64,000 bases of DNA, from positions 1,054,001 through 1,118,000 of the forward strand of contig NZ_JAAOYW010000002.1 in NCBI RefSeq assembly GCF_011761235.1. Direction: 5' to 3'. Positions 35,827 through 44,225 of this stretch are shown here, in pieces. The notes below the pieces were generated by a model. That model was not told the origin of the DNA, did not search any database, and worked only from the letters and a program-made list of their open reading frames with translations. A program made the position numbers and the translations under genes. The stretch is from Frigoribacterium faeni (GTDB lineage Bacteria > Actinomycetota > Actinomycetes > Actinomycetales > Microbacteriaceae). The first letter of the stretch is position 1, and every line of letters begins with the position of its first letter.

Positions 35827-36831
35827 ATGGCTGACGATTCCTGGCACGCTAGCGGGAAGATCCACGCGCCCCGATCGCGTCCGGGGCGTCCGTCTACGCC
35901 CTCGCCCTGGGTCGCGGTCAGTGACGACAGGGTGTGGGCATGGGACCCGACAGTCGGTCTGCTCGCCCTGGCCCCGATCGAGCCCGACGCGCACACCCTC
36001 CTCTTTCACTCACCACTTGCCCCAGACGGTCGAACGATCACCTACCTCCGCTACTACGAGGGAAGCCGGAACCCCGACGTGCCGGCCGAGCGCCGGTTCG
36101 TCCGGTGGGACTTGGTGTCGGACGAACGATCCGACGGGCCCCTGCTCGAGAGATGGCCGTCCTTCGAGGAGCAGGTCTACCCGGCCCCCGACGGGCGTCG
36201 ACTCAGCATCGAGTTCACGCACCCTACGGTCGACGGCCCTCGTCACGGGCGCTACGTACTGGCAGGCGAGGGAGAAGAGGAGGTCCTACCTCTCGCCGAC
36301 CCCCTCCGGTTCAACTTTCACGGGCCCTCGGCCCACTTCTCAGCCGACGGCCGATTCCTCGCCCTGGGGCACCGCGCCGTCGACGGTCCCGAGAACGACT
36401 GGCTGAGCATCACGGATCTCACGACCGGCGATCAGCGTCGCCATCTAGGACTGTGCCCGGCCGGGTCGGGAGCATGGAGCCCGGACGGCTCCCGCCTCCT
36501 CGTCAGGGCCGACCCGCACTCCCAGTTCGCCATCCTCGACGTCGCGTCGGGAACCGCCACTCCTCTCCGATCGCTCGAGATGCGGAACCGCAGCCGAGGC
36601 GCGTCGTTCTGGGAGGAAGCCATCGGATGGGCGGACAACAGCCGGGTCATCGCCTACGGAAGCGGCGGTTCGGGGCGCCTCGTGCTCAGCGTGCTCGACA
36701 TCGACCGTGGTGAACAGCACGACGTCCTCGACCTCCCCGTGCCGGGCGGAGGGGGCCAGGGTTTCCGGGGCATCTTCATGACACCCGCGGTGGTGCAGGC
36801 AGACCCGTCATCGATCACTCATCGCCGTTGA
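35827..36831 (+). CDS. Cytoplasmic TolB/WD40-like beta-propeller protein
   Basis: 334 aa, no signal peptide. PD40-type blades recur: FHSPLAPDGRTITYLRYYEG, VYPAPDGRRLSIEFTHP, AHFSADGRFLALGHRAV, GAWSPDGSRLLVRADPHSQF. Such propellers usually bind proteins or oligopeptides; partner unknown. TAGGTT (35815-35820) is 6 nt before the ATG, a likely leaderless promoter. Confidence 0.8.
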   Translation: MADDSWHASGKIHAPRSRPGRPSTPSPWVAVSDDRVWAWDPTVGLLALAPIEPDAHTLLFHSPLAPDGRTITYLRYYEGSRNPDVPAERRFVRWDLVSDERSDGPLLERWPSFEEQVYPAPDGRRLSIEFTHPTVDGPRHGRYVLAGEGEEEVLPLADPLRFNFHGPSAHFSADGRFLALGHRAVDGPENDWLSITDLTTGDQRRHLGLCPAGSGAWSPDGSRLLVRADPHSQFAILDVASGTATPLRSLEMRNRSRGASFWEEAIGWADNSRVIAYGSGGSGRLVLSVLDIDRGEQHDVLDLPVPGGGGQGFRGIFMTPAVVQADPSSITHRR

Positions 36832-36902
36832 GGTGCCGTCTCCACAGCGGATCGGGAACCGAGACGCTTGGCCAAGGGGCGGGGCAGGAGCACACTGAGG
36901 CG

Positions 36903-36998
36903 GTGATCTACTACGTCGCGCCTCTAGTGCTCGGGGCATCGTTCGTGGGGCTTTGCCTTGTTCTGCGCGGAGAGCAGCGGGCTCGTCGGCGCAAGTAG
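36903..36998 (+). CDS. Possible 31-aa single-span membrane peptide
   Basis: GTG 36903 to TAG 36998 encodes VIYYVAPLVLGASFVGLCLV followed by LRGEQRARRRK: one hydrophobic helix and a basic tail. GAGG lies 4 nt before the start. Too short for a firm call, but the TM-plus-basic pattern is coherent and fills an otherwise empty 310-bp gap. Confidence 0.35.
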   Translation: MIYYVAPLVLGASFVGLCLVLRGEQRARRRK

Positions 36999-37141
36999 AT
37001 CCTCCGCCCGGCGCCCGAGGCCCATCGTCTCTCGACCAGGCTCTGGCTGAGCATCAAGACGTAGAAGGCATCAGGGGCTCGGTGCTGTTTCGACCGCTGC
37101 TCGGGCAGACCGCCGAACCCTCACCGTGCGTGAGGAGAACG

Positions 37142-37633
37142 TCATCGGCCGGTGTCCGGTTCGTGAAGCAACTCGACTAGCAGGCGTGATGCCGTTGATT
37201 CGAGATCTTCGTGGGTCCGTCCCCACGTTCCCGGGTCTTCCCACTCGTCATCGAGGCCGATGAATTCTTCGAGCCACATGTCGAGACCGAGATTCGTGAT
37301 GGCCAATTGCGAAAGGGTGTTGACGGCGTGTCTCGTGTTGCCGTGTCGGAGCCAGCTCCTGGCGACCCATTCGACGGCCATGGCTCTGCGGTCCGCTGTC
37401 GCCAGTGGGACGGATGGGCCGAGCTCGTCGATGGTTGCCGCGAGGAGAGCTCCAACAGTCCAGGCGTCGTGGGGGTTCTGTCCTGCTAGAGAACGCACTG
37501 CAGGCGAGTTGGCCATCTCGGCTGCGAGCCAGCGCGCTGCTATTCCGGGAAGGGCGTCAGACAAGATCAAGCGGAACTCGTGAAGGACCATCGCCTCGGT
37601 CGGCGTGGGCAGTACGTCTCCATCCCAACGCAT
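37142..37633 (-). CDS. Hypothetical protein
   Basis: 163 aa, soluble, acidic, helical. Segments such as LHEFRLILSDALPGIAARWL and NTLSQLAITNLGLDMWLEEF have the hydrophobic periodicity of helical bundles. No family recognised, no signal peptide. Its codon use fits a real gene in the accessory region, with GC below the core. Confidence 0.65.
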   Translation of the reverse strand: MRWDGDVLPTPTEAMVLHEFRLILSDALPGIAARWLAAEMANSPAVRSLAGQNPHDAWTVGALLAATIDELGPSVPLATADRRAMAVEWVARSWLRHGNTRHAVNTLSQLAITNLGLDMWLEEFIGLDDEWEDPGTWGRTHEDLESTASRLLVELLHEPDTGR

Positions 37634-37964
37634 GTGGCCATCGTCCCACGGGCGCAGTGTCGGGCAAGTCAGCTGGGGCCATCCAGCGTGCTCGGAGGGA
37701 GTTCCTCAGCGCACCGTCAGCTCTCCCGAGCCCTCGGTGGTGTTCTGACCTCGACCCATGGGCACCGCGGCTGGGCGACGCACAGGACGTTGCCCCCCAG
37801 CGGAGCAGAAGACCCACAACACCAGTAGCGATGCCGGCGACGATGACATGCACTCCGACCAGCAGGGCTGCCCCGGACTCATCGCGCCAGCTCGCGATGA
37901 CGAGAAAGCACAGAGGCAGCATCAGGGCCCCACGATGAGATTTACTCGTGGCATGGGCAGTCAC
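37557..37964 (-). CDS. Possible two-helix membrane protein
   Basis: From GTG 37964 the frame encodes a short basic lead, then LMLPLCFLVIASWRDESGAA and LLVGVHVIVAGIATGVVGLL, which look like two TM helices; the rest is Arg/Ala-rich and may be spurious. It overlaps the start of the next plus-strand gene by 12 bp and the gene at 37142-37633 by 77 bp. Reported at low confidence because the hydrophobic half is not typical of a shadow frame. Confidence 0.25.
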   Translation of the reverse strand: MTAHATSKSHRGALMLPLCFLVIASWRDESGAALLVGVHVIVAGIATGVVGLLLRWGATSCASPSRGAHGSRSEHHRGLGRADGALRNSLRARWMAPADLPDTAPVGRWPHALGWRRTAHADRGDGPSRVPLDLV

Positions 37965-38219
37965 TCCGGCATTCCGGCACCAGGCGAGCAACGCGTTCCG
38001 ATCGATCAGGCTCTGACGGGCTTGGAGGTCCATGCGTTGGAGGCAGGCGAGACGGCCATCGAGGCCTTCGTGCTCGTGAAGACGCTGGATGCCGAAGGCG
38101 AGACGACCTGGGCCTACAGAACGACGAACAGGCTAAACCGCGAAGAACTACTCGGAGCTCTGACGGTTCAGGTCGCGGTGCTGACCAAAGAATTGCGCGA
38201 CGAATGGGACGACGACTGA
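37953..38219 (+). CDS. Conserved hypothetical protein
   Basis: 88 aa from ATG 37953 (ATG 37935 in frame is possible). The sequence LEAGETAIEAFVLVKTLDAE, TTWAYRTTNRLNREELLGAL, LRDEWDDD has the look of a small conserved actinobacterial protein with a C-terminal helix and acidic end. Function unknown. No Shine-Dalgarno sequence. Confidence 0.6.
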   Translation: MGSHSGIPAPGEQRVPIDQALTGLEVHALEAGETAIEAFVLVKTLDAEGETTWAYRTTNRLNREELLGALTVQVAVLTKELRDEWDDD

Positions 38220-38447
38220 GTCCGTCTCGGACGAAGCTGGCTCGACCCTCGTCAGGGTGCCCGGTAGGGGAGCGGCTGCCGGACAGTGCGACTCACGCGA
38301 AGACATCGCGGAAGGGCGTCCCCGCCAGGAGACGACTGCGCTGCATCCGCTCGACGATCTCGTCGCGTCGACCGCGGAAGGCCTTGGGGACCACGCGGTC
38401 CCAGTCCTCGGATCGTCGATCGTGGGATCGGGGCGCACACTGATGGC

Positions 38448-38687
38448 ATGAAGCTCCTGCCCCGAGAAGAGCGCCGATGGTTCGTCGTCGCCGTGGCTCT
38501 CGTCCTGGCGGGGGCCGCGATCCTCCTTCAGCCGTTCGACACGATCCCCGTCCTGGGTGATGCGTCCTTCGCCGGCCGCATCATCATCGCGATGGGCCTC
38601 GGAACCGTCCTCCGCATCCTCGTGCTCCTCTTCCGAGCGCGGAGGCGGTCACGCCGGCGGGCCGACCGGGATCCAGAGACCCGATAG
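38448..38687 (+). CDS. Small two-helix membrane protein
   Basis: 79 aa from ATG 38448. MKLLPREERRWFVVAVALVL starts the first helix, and IIIAMGLGTVLRILVLLFRA the second, followed by a strongly basic tail ([15 protein letters not shown]). Family unknown. Confidence 0.6.
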   Translation: MKLLPREERRWFVVAVALVLAGAAILLQPFDTIPVLGDASFAGRIIIAMGLGTVLRILVLLFRARRRSRRRADRDPETR

Positions 38688-38754
38688 GGGTCGGCTACGG
38701 GGCGGGGCGCTCGGGCGGCCGAGGATCGCGCAGAAGTGGCGGAGACCACCCGGT

Positions 38755-39345
38755 TCACTCGGTCGTCGCGGCCGCCGTCTCGATGAGTGCTCGGAGGATC
38801 GAAGGATCGACGGCCCCTAAGACCCGCGCGCTCACGCGCCCGTCCGGGTCGAGGACGAACGTCGCCGGGGTCGCATTGGGGGCCGTCTCGCCGGCGAACG
38901 CGAGTTGGACGCTTCCGGAGTCCACGTCCATGGCGGTGGGGTAGGTGACGCCGAAGCGTCGGGTGAAGGCGTCAGCGGTGTCGGGCTGGTCCCGGACGTT
39001 GACGCCCAGGAACGCGGCGTCGTCGGCCGTGTCCTCGCTCACCGCTTGGAGATCGGCCGCTTCCGTTCGGCAGGGGACGCACCCGGCGAACCAGAAGTTC
39101 AGGACGGCGACCTTGCCCTGGTAGTCCGCCGCGGTGATCTTCGTGCCGTCGCTGAGCTCGGAGTCGAACTCGATCGGATCGCCGCGGTCCTCGGGAGCGA
39201 CCTCGGTCACGAGCTGGTCGGCTGAGAGATACCCCTTGCCGTCACCCCACTGCTGTTCGATCCCCGCTGATGAGGTGCACCCCGCCACGGCCGCGCCGGT
39301 GGCCAGGAGAAGGGCCGGGAGAACCAGGATTCGTCGTGTCCGCAC
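38755..39345 (-). CDS. Thioredoxin-like lipoprotein (TlpA/ResA family)
   Basis: 196 aa from GTG 39345. Signal peptide RTRRILVLPALLLATGAAVA ends in the lipobox AVAGC. The TlpA domain has KVAVLNFWFAGCVPCRTEAA with the CVPC redox pair and the cis-Pro region NATPATFVLDPDGRV. It should reduce or exchange disulfides outside the membrane, for example in cytochrome c maturation. TATCCT just before GTG suggests a leaderless start; a longer frame to 39453 lacks a signal peptide at its start and is less likely. Confidence 0.88.
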   Translation of the reverse strand: MRTRRILVLPALLLATGAAVAGCTSSAGIEQQWGDGKGYLSADQLVTEVAPEDRGDPIEFDSELSDGTKITAADYQGKVAVLNFWFAGCVPCRTEAADLQAVSEDTADDAAFLGVNVRDQPDTADAFTRRFGVTYPTAMDVDSGSVQLAFAGETAPNATPATFVLDPDGRVSARVLGAVDPSILRALIETAAATTE

Positions 39346-39519
39346 GCGTGAGGATAACTCGGCCCGCCTGCACGCGGGCAGCGTCGCATCCGGGGCGATC
39401 CCGTCGACACCGTCGGGCCCGCCTCTGGGGCGGCGCTCGGTTCGGGCCGTCATCGTCTCGGCTCCGTCAGAGCTCCTGATGCGGTGCGCGATGACCGGCG
39501 ACCGAGGGCTGGACGCCTC

Positions 39520-40386
39520 CTAGTGGCCGGTCGCCTCGAGCGGCGCCGTGAGCAGGTCGCGGACGGAGCGGGGCTCGCGCCCGAGGATCTCGCCCAGCAG
39601 GGGGTCGGTGCCGGCGAAGAACCCGCCGGCGGCGGCGTGGTACATCCCGAGCATGAACCGCGCCATGGGCTCCGGCTGCCCCGCCGACACCTGATGTGCG
39701 ATCCACTCGTCGTCGCCGAGCACCACGGTCTCGACCGGCCGGCCCGCGACGTCGGCGGCGATCGCCGCGACCTCGGCGAACGTGGGAGCCGCGGGCGCGG
39801 TCAGGGTGACGGGCCCGTCGTGCGCCCCGTCGGCCAGCAGGATGCGCGCGGCGGCCTCGGCGGCGTCCTCTCGAGCCGTCCACGACACCGGCCCGTCGGC
39901 CGGCACCGTCACGACGCCCGTCTCGCGCCAGTCTCCGAGGAACCAGGTCAGGCTGTGCGCGTAGAAGCCGTTGCGCAACGACGTCCAGGCGAGTCCCGAC
40001 TCGGCGAGGAGGCGCTCGGTCGCTTCGTGGTCGCGCCCCGGCCCGAAGGGCGTGTCCCGCGCCGCCCCCTGGTGGCTCGTGTAGAGCACCCGGCCGACGC
40101 CCGCCTCCACCGCGGCCTCGACCGCGTTCCGGTGCAGCGCGAGGGCGTCGGCCTGCGGGTCGTTGGACGAGACGAGGAGGAGCTGGTCGGCTCCCGCGAA
40201 CGCGGCCGGCAACGACGTGGGGTCGGCGTAGTCACCCGTCCGCACCTCGACTCCGCGGTCCGCGAAGTGGGCGGCCTTCGCAGAGTCGCGGGCGACGACG
40301 GCGACGTCGGAGGCCGGCATGGTCTCGAGGAGGTGCGCGACGGTGGAGCCGTTGAGGGCGCCGGTGGCGCCGGTGACGATGATCAT
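39520..40386 (-). CDS. NAD(P)H-binding NmrA/quinone-oxidoreductase-like protein
   Basis: 288 aa extended SDR. The N-terminal MIIVTGATGALNGSTVAHLL binds NADP, ARDSAKAAHFADRGVEVRTG holds the Arg that marks NADPH use, and the family core DQLLLVSSNDPQADALALHR follows. It resembles QorB-type NAD(P)H:quinone reductases and NmrA sensors, which lack the SDR Tyr-Lys pair. Divergent from a TetR regulator 102 bp away with an operator between. Confidence 0.9.
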   Translation of the reverse strand: MIIVTGATGALNGSTVAHLLETMPASDVAVVARDSAKAAHFADRGVEVRTGDYADPTSLPAAFAGADQLLLVSSNDPQADALALHRNAVEAAVEAGVGRVLYTSHQGAARDTPFGPGRDHEATERLLAESGLAWTSLRNGFYAHSLTWFLGDWRETGVVTVPADGPVSWTAREDAAEAAARILLADGAHDGPVTLTAPAAPTFAEVAAIAADVAGRPVETVVLGDDEWIAHQVSAGQPEPMARFMLGMYHAAAGGFFAGTDPLLGEILGREPRSVRDLLTAPLEATGH

Positions 40387-40442
40387 GGGTGAGGCCTCTC
40401 GTCGGAACGCAGATGGAGTATCCGCGGAACTCTCAGGATGCT

Positions 40443-40462
40443 ATCGCTGGAAACGCAGCGAT
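40443..40462. promoter_or_regulatory. Candidate TetR operator between NmrA-like gene and TetR
   Basis: ATCGCTG-N6-CAGCGAT, perfect 7-bp arms, in the 102-bp divergent gap. It is 26 bp before the TetR GTG and upstream of its -10 (TATCGT at 40476-40481). Probable binding site of the adjacent regulator. Confidence 0.65.
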
Positions 40463-40475
40463 GACAAGGGGGCGT

Positions 40476-40481
40476 TATCGT
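40476..40481 (+). promoter_or_regulatory. -10 element of a leaderless TetR promoter
   Basis: TATCGT with 7 nt to GTG 40489 and no Shine-Dalgarno sequence. Confidence 0.5.
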
Positions 40482-40488
40482 TGATCTC

Positions 40489-41211
40489 GTGACCGTCGAA
40501 CCAGTGCCCGCCGACACCCGGACGCGCATCGTCGAGGTCGCCGCCCGGTTCCTCCGGGAGGAGGGGCCCGGCGCCGTCACGACACGAGGGGTCGCCCAGG
40601 CCGCCGGTGTCCAGGCGCCCGCGATCTACCGGCTGTTCGGCGACAAGGACGGCCTGCTCGAGGCCGTCGCCGAGCACGTCATGTCGTCGTTCGTCGCGCA
40701 CAAGGCCTCGACGGTGGCCGCCGCCGCCGAGGCGGACCTCGACCCCGTGGAGGAGCTCGGCGACGGGTGGCGTCGTCAGATCGAGTTCGGTCTCGAGAAC
40801 CCGGCTCTCTTCGCCCTGCTCAGCGACCCGCGTCGCGTCGCGGGCTCGCCCGCCGCTCGCCTGGGCAAGGACGTCCTCGCGGCTCGTGTCCGTCGGGTCG
40901 CCGCGGCCGGGCGCCTCGCGGTCCCGGAGGCGCGGGCGATCGGGCTCATCCAGTCGGCGGGCGTCGGGGTCATCACGACGATCCTCGCGACTCCGCCCGC
41001 CGAGCGCGATCCCGGACTGGCGGATGCCGTCTTCGAGGGCCTCCTGGCGCAGATCCTCACGGACGCCCCCGCCACGGCCGGGTCCGGTCACCTGACCGCG
41101 GCCGTCGCGTTCCGTGCCGTCGCCCCCGAGCTCGAGCACCTCAGCGACCCCGAGCGCCGCCTCCTCGTCGAGTGGCTCGACCGGATCGTCTCCTCGCCGT
41201 CCGCACGGTAG
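40489..41211 (+). CDS. TetR family transcriptional regulator
   Basis: 240 aa from GTG 40489. The N-terminal helix-turn-helix is RTRIVEVAARFLREEGPGAV, TTRGVAQAAGVQAPAIYRLF, GDKDGLLEAVAEHV. The long C-terminal helical domain (FGLENPALFALLSDPRRVAG) binds an unknown inducer. Placed to control the divergent NmrA-like reductase, possibly by quinones or electrophiles (inference). Confidence 0.92.
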   Translation: MTVEPVPADTRTRIVEVAARFLREEGPGAVTTRGVAQAAGVQAPAIYRLFGDKDGLLEAVAEHVMSSFVAHKASTVAAAAEADLDPVEELGDGWRRQIEFGLENPALFALLSDPRRVAGSPAARLGKDVLAARVRRVAAAGRLAVPEARAIGLIQSAGVGVITTILATPPAERDPGLADAVFEGLLAQILTDAPATAGSGHLTAAVAFRAVAPELEHLSDPERRLLVEWLDRIVSSPSAR

Positions 41212-41270
41212 GGGAGGGGCGGCGTCGACGCCGGACGCCCGACGTTCACCTCGTCGAAAGGTGCGCGCCC

Positions 41271-41276
41271 TAGCGT
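41271..41276 (+). promoter_or_regulatory. -10 element of the mannosyltransferase promoter
   Basis: TAGCGT followed 7 nt later by GTG 41284; no Shine-Dalgarno. The same hexamer occurs 6 nt before the methyltransferase GTG at 62364. Confidence 0.5.
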
Positions 41277-41283
41277 CCGGGGG

Positions 41284-42867
41284 GTGAGCTCGCCCACCGA
41301 CCGGACCAGCGCCTCCTCGACTCCACGGCCCCCGCTGCCCCGACGGTCGCGCTCGCCGCACGGGCCGCTCGCCGCCCGCGCCGGGCGGGGCGTGCGGCAC
41401 CTGCGTGACGTCTGGCGCCTGTTCCGCCGGCAGCCGCGCGCGATCTGGTGGACCTTCGCCGCCCTGCACGCCGCCGTCTTCGTCGCCCTCGGGCCGCTGA
41501 TGCTCCGAGGAGGCGCGGAGGGCGACCTGCCCCTGTACCGCACCTGGGCCACCGGCGCCCTGAGCGAGGGCCGCTGGCCCGTCATGGACTTCGCCTGGGT
41601 CTACCCGGCGGGCGCCCTGCTGCCCGTCGTGCTGCCGAACGTGCTGGGCGAGTCGCTCTACCAGCTCGTCTGGCTCGTGCTCGTGACGGCCGCGAACGCC
41701 GCGTCGCTCTGGCTGCTCACCGACCGCGGCCGGCGCACCGTCGACGCGCCCGCCGCGTGGTGGTGGCTGCTCGCGCTGTTCCTGCTCAGCCCGGTCGCGT
41801 TCCTGCGGCTCGAGGCGTTCAGCGCGCCCGCCGTCGTCGCCGCCCTGCTGCTGCTCGGCACCCGCCCGCGGGTAGCCGGAGCGCTGCTCGCCGCGGCCAC
41901 GTGGGTCAAGGTGTGGCCGGCCGCGGTGATCGCCGCGGCCGTGGTCGCGAGCCGGGGCCGCGGGGCCGTCGTGCGGTCGTGCCTGTGGGTGACGCTCGTC
42001 GTCGTCGGGGCGGTCGCCCTCGGCGGCGGGCTGTCGAACGTCGACAGCTTCGTCACCATGCAGTCCGACCGGGCGCTGCAGCTCGAGGCCCCGCTGGCGA
42101 CCCCGTGGCTGTGGATGGCGATGCTGGGGGTGCGGGGCGCCTCCGTCTACGAGAACGTCGGCCTCGCCACCCGCGAGGTCATGGGTCCGGGCGACTCGTG
42201 GGCGGTGCACGGCAGCACGCAGACGATGGGCGTCGTCATGGTCGTGCTGGTCGGCCTGCTCGCCGTCGCGGCGGCCGGGCGGGCGCGGGCCGGGCGGGCG
42301 CAGGCCGGGCGGGCGCAGGCCGGTCGCGACGGGCGGGTCGTCGCGACGGCCGGCGCCGCGCACGAGCCGCGCCTGGTGCTGCTCGGCGCCCTCACGCTCA
42401 CCGTCACCCTGATCGTGTTCAACAAGGTCGGGTCGCCCCAGTACGTGCTGTGGATCGCGCCCGTCGTGGCGGCCGGCCTGTGGACGAGCCCCGCCGTGTT
42501 CCGCACGCCGGCGACGATCACGGCGTGGGCCGCAGGGCTCACGACGCTCGTGTTCCCGGTGCTCTACCTGCCCCTGATCGACCTCCACCCCGTCGCCGTG
42601 GTCGTGCTCGGCCTGCGCAACGCGCTGCTGGTCGCCCTCTTCGGCTGGTGCGTGCTGCGCCTCGTCGAGGAGGCGCTCGCCGCGTGGGGCCGACGGCTCG
42701 AGCCCCGCAGATGGGCACGACGCGCGTGGGCCGGGAGCCTCGCCGGCCTCGGGGGCGTGCGCACCGCCTCCTCGGCTCCCCTCGGGTCGGTCTCGACCGG
42801 CGCGCCGCTCGGCACGGCCGTCGACCAGGCGGGCGTCCACAGCGAGGCAGATCGTCGCCCCTCCTGA
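41284..42867 (+). CDS. Membrane glycosyltransferase, GT87/DUF2029-like mannosyltransferase
   Basis: 527 aa with about ten TM helices. GAEGDLPLYRTWATGALSEG and WPVMDFAWVYPAGALLPVVL form the first extracytoplasmic loop with the Asp typical of GT-C enzymes using polyprenyl-phosphate sugars. KVGSPQYVLWIAPVVAAGLW is a second conserved loop. The family includes PimE-like alpha-mannosyltransferases. A loop at about residues 335-350 is a short repeat (GRARAGRAQAGRAQAGR) encoded by three 15-bp repeats at 42274-42323. A copy of the dispersed motif encodes TASSAPLGS near the C-terminus. Confidence 0.82.
   Translation: MSSPTDRTSASSTPRPPLPRRSRSPHGPLAARAGRGVRHLRDVWRLFRRQPRAIWWTFAALHAAVFVALGPLMLRGGAEGDLPLYRTWATGALSEGRWPVMDFAWVYPAGALLPVVLPNVLGESLYQLVWLVLVTAANAASLWLLTDRGRRTVDAPAAWWWLLALFLLSPVAFLRLEAFSAPAVVAALLLLGTRPRVAGALLAAATWVKVWPAAVIAAAVVASRGRGAVVRSCLWVTLVVVGAVALGGGLSNVDSFVTMQSDRALQLEAPLATPWLWMAMLGVRGASVYENVGLATREVMGPGDSWAVHGSTQTMGVVMVVLVGLLAVAAAGRARAGRAQAGRAQAGRDGRVVATAGAAHEPRLVLLGALTLTVTLIVFNKVGSPQYVLWIAPVVAAGLWTSPAVFRTPATITAWAAGLTTLVFPVLYLPLIDLHPVAVVVLGLRNALLVALFGWCVLRLVEEALAAWGRRLEPRRWARRAWAGSLAGLGGVRTASSAPLGSVSTGAPLGTAVDQAGVHSEADRRPS
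42274..42323. repeat. 15-bp tandem repeats in the GT87 gene
   Basis: Three in-frame copies of a GCCGGGCGGGCGCAG-like unit encode AGRAQ repeats in a cytoplasmic or periplasmic loop. In-frame length changes would be tolerated. Confidence 0.75.
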
Positions 42868-42993
42868 GCGGCGCGCGGTGTACCCCTGGGCGGTCGACCG
42901 CCCTGGGAATCTGGCCTGTGCGCCGGGGTTCGTGCCAGCGTTGACGATCAGGGCCGCTGGGGCCCGCTCGACCTCGAACTGAATGGAGCACTC

Positions 42994-43350
42994 ATGAAGG
43001 GCAAGATCCTCTTCGTCGCCGGAGCAGCCGTGGGCTACGTCCTGGGCGCACGCGCCGGGCGCGGTGCCTACGTCAAGATCAAGTCGCAGGCCGAGAGCCT
43101 GTGGGAGAACCCGTCGGTGCAGAAGACCGTCCACCAGGCGGAGGACTTCGTCAAGGAGAACGCTCCCGCCGTCGGCAAGAAGCTGCAGTCCGCCGCGGGC
43201 GACGCGGCCTCCGCCGCCGGCTCGAAGGCCAAGTCGGTCGCCTCGAAGGCCACCGACAAGAAGGGCTCGGGCTCCGACGCCTCGACCACGGGCGCGAGCT
43301 CCGACAGCGAGGGCGCCGCCAAGCTGCCCGGGGTGAACGTCGGTGAGTGA
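42994..43350 (+). CDS. YtxH-like small membrane-anchored protein
   Basis: 118 aa. MKGKILFVAGAAVGYVLGAR is a TM/Gly-zipper start typical of YtxH-domain proteins; a helical KIKSQAESLWENPSVQKTV region and a Lys/Ser/Ala-rich tail follow. It starts a four-gene plus-strand cluster with holin-like, DUF3618 and YihY proteins, a set often linked in actinobacteria to envelope or osmotic stress. Function is not established. Confidence 0.8.
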   Translation: MKGKILFVAGAAVGYVLGARAGRGAYVKIKSQAESLWENPSVQKTVHQAEDFVKENAPAVGKKLQSAAGDAASAAGSKAKSVASKATDKKGSGSDASTTGASSDSEGAAKLPGVNVGE

Positions 43351-43783
43351 CCTCAAGGCACCGGAACAGAGCACCAAGAAGTCGCTCGGCTCGCTGCTCG
43401 GCAGCCTGCCCGAGCTCATCTCTCGCCTCATCAGGGGCGAGATCCAGCTCGCGAAGACCGAGCTCGTCACCAAGCTGAAGGAGGCGGGGGTCGGCGCAGG
43501 ATTCCTGGTCGGCGCCGCACTCTTCGGCTTCTTCCTGCTCGCCGTGCTGATCACCGCCGGGGTGCTGGGGCTCGCCACCGTGGTGGCGCCGTGGCTGGCC
43601 GCCCTGATCGTGGCGGCCGTGCTGCTGGTCATCACCGGCGTGCTCGCGCTGCTGGGCGTCAAGGCGCTCAAGAAGGGCGTGCCGCCCGTGCCGAAGCAGG
43701 CCGTCGACAGCGTGAAGGCCGACGTCGCCGCGCTCAAGGGCACCAGCACGCCGAGCACCACCACCGAGGGGACGACGCGATGA
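43343..43783 (+). CDS. Actinobacterial holin-X-like membrane protein
   Basis: 146 aa from GTG 43343, overlapping the previous gene by 8 bp. LPELISRLIRGEIQLAKTEL is the amphipathic entry of PF07332 proteins, followed by two TM helices (FLVGAALFGFFLLAVLITAG; WLAALIVAAVLLVITGVLAL). Holin refers only to topology; there is no phage context. Overlap with the next gene is 4 bp (ATGA). Confidence 0.85.
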   Translation: MSDLKAPEQSTKKSLGSLLGSLPELISRLIRGEIQLAKTELVTKLKEAGVGAGFLVGAALFGFFLLAVLITAGVLGLATVVAPWLAALIVAAVLLVITGVLALLGVKALKKGVPPVPKQAVDSVKADVAALKGTSTPSTTTEGTTR

Positions 43784-44052
43784 GCGACGAGAACGAGCAG
43801 AAGCCCGGGCCCCGCGAGGGCGCGAGCATCCCCGAGATCGAGCTGGACATCGCCCGCACCCGCGAGCAGTTCCGCGAGACCCTCGACGCCATCGAGGACA
43901 AGCTGAGCGTGCCGGCGCACGCCCGGCGCCTCAAGGCGAGCGTCAAGCGCCGCCTCGACGACGACCCGGCTCCCGTGGTCGCCGCAGCGGCCGCCGGCGT
44001 GGCCGGCGTGGCCGCGGTCGTCGCGGGCGTCGTGAAGATCGCCCGCCGCTGA
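43780..44052 (+). CDS. DUF3618 family protein
   Basis: 90 aa from ATG 43780. The DUF3618 signature EIELDIARTREQFRETLDAI is at residues 20-39, followed by basic helix and a C-terminal TM segment (VVAAAAAGVAGVAAVVAGVV). Third in the stress-like membrane cluster. Followed by a strong hairpin, so YihY is probably a separate unit. Confidence 0.88.
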   Translation: MSDENEQKPGPREGASIPEIELDIARTREQFRETLDAIEDKLSVPAHARRLKASVKRRLDDDPAPVVAAAAAGVAGVAAVVAGVVKIARR

Positions 44053-44058
44053 CGGTCC

Positions 44059-44096
44059 GGGCCGGGTGACGGGGGCACGCCCCCGTCGCCCGGCCC
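44059..44096 (+). terminator. Hairpin terminator after the DUF3618 gene
   Basis: 17-bp stem (GGGCCGGGTGACGGGGG with one G-T pair to its partner) and CACG loop, 6 nt beyond the stop codon. Confidence 0.85.
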
Positions 44097-44155
44097 TCAG
44101 CACCTCGGCCGACACCGCCTCTCGGCCCCCGACACCTCGGGCCGCCACCACCTGC

Positions 44156-44208
44156 GGCCCCGCAGCACCCCAGGCCGGCGCCACCCGCCGGCCCCGCAGC
44201 ACCCCAGG
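44156..44208. repeat. Direct repeat upstream of yihY
   Basis: GGCCCCGCAGCACCCCAGG occurs at 44156-44174 and again at 44190-44208, 34 bp apart, within a 125-bp C-rich spacer that also has CCGACACC-type repeats. Could bind a regulator or be simple sequence. Confidence 0.55.
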
Positions 44209-44225
44209 ACAGGAAGACCACGACC

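Noticed and set aside
44097-44225. Riboswitch in the yihY leader
   Set aside because: C-rich direct repeats but no recognisable aptamer core.
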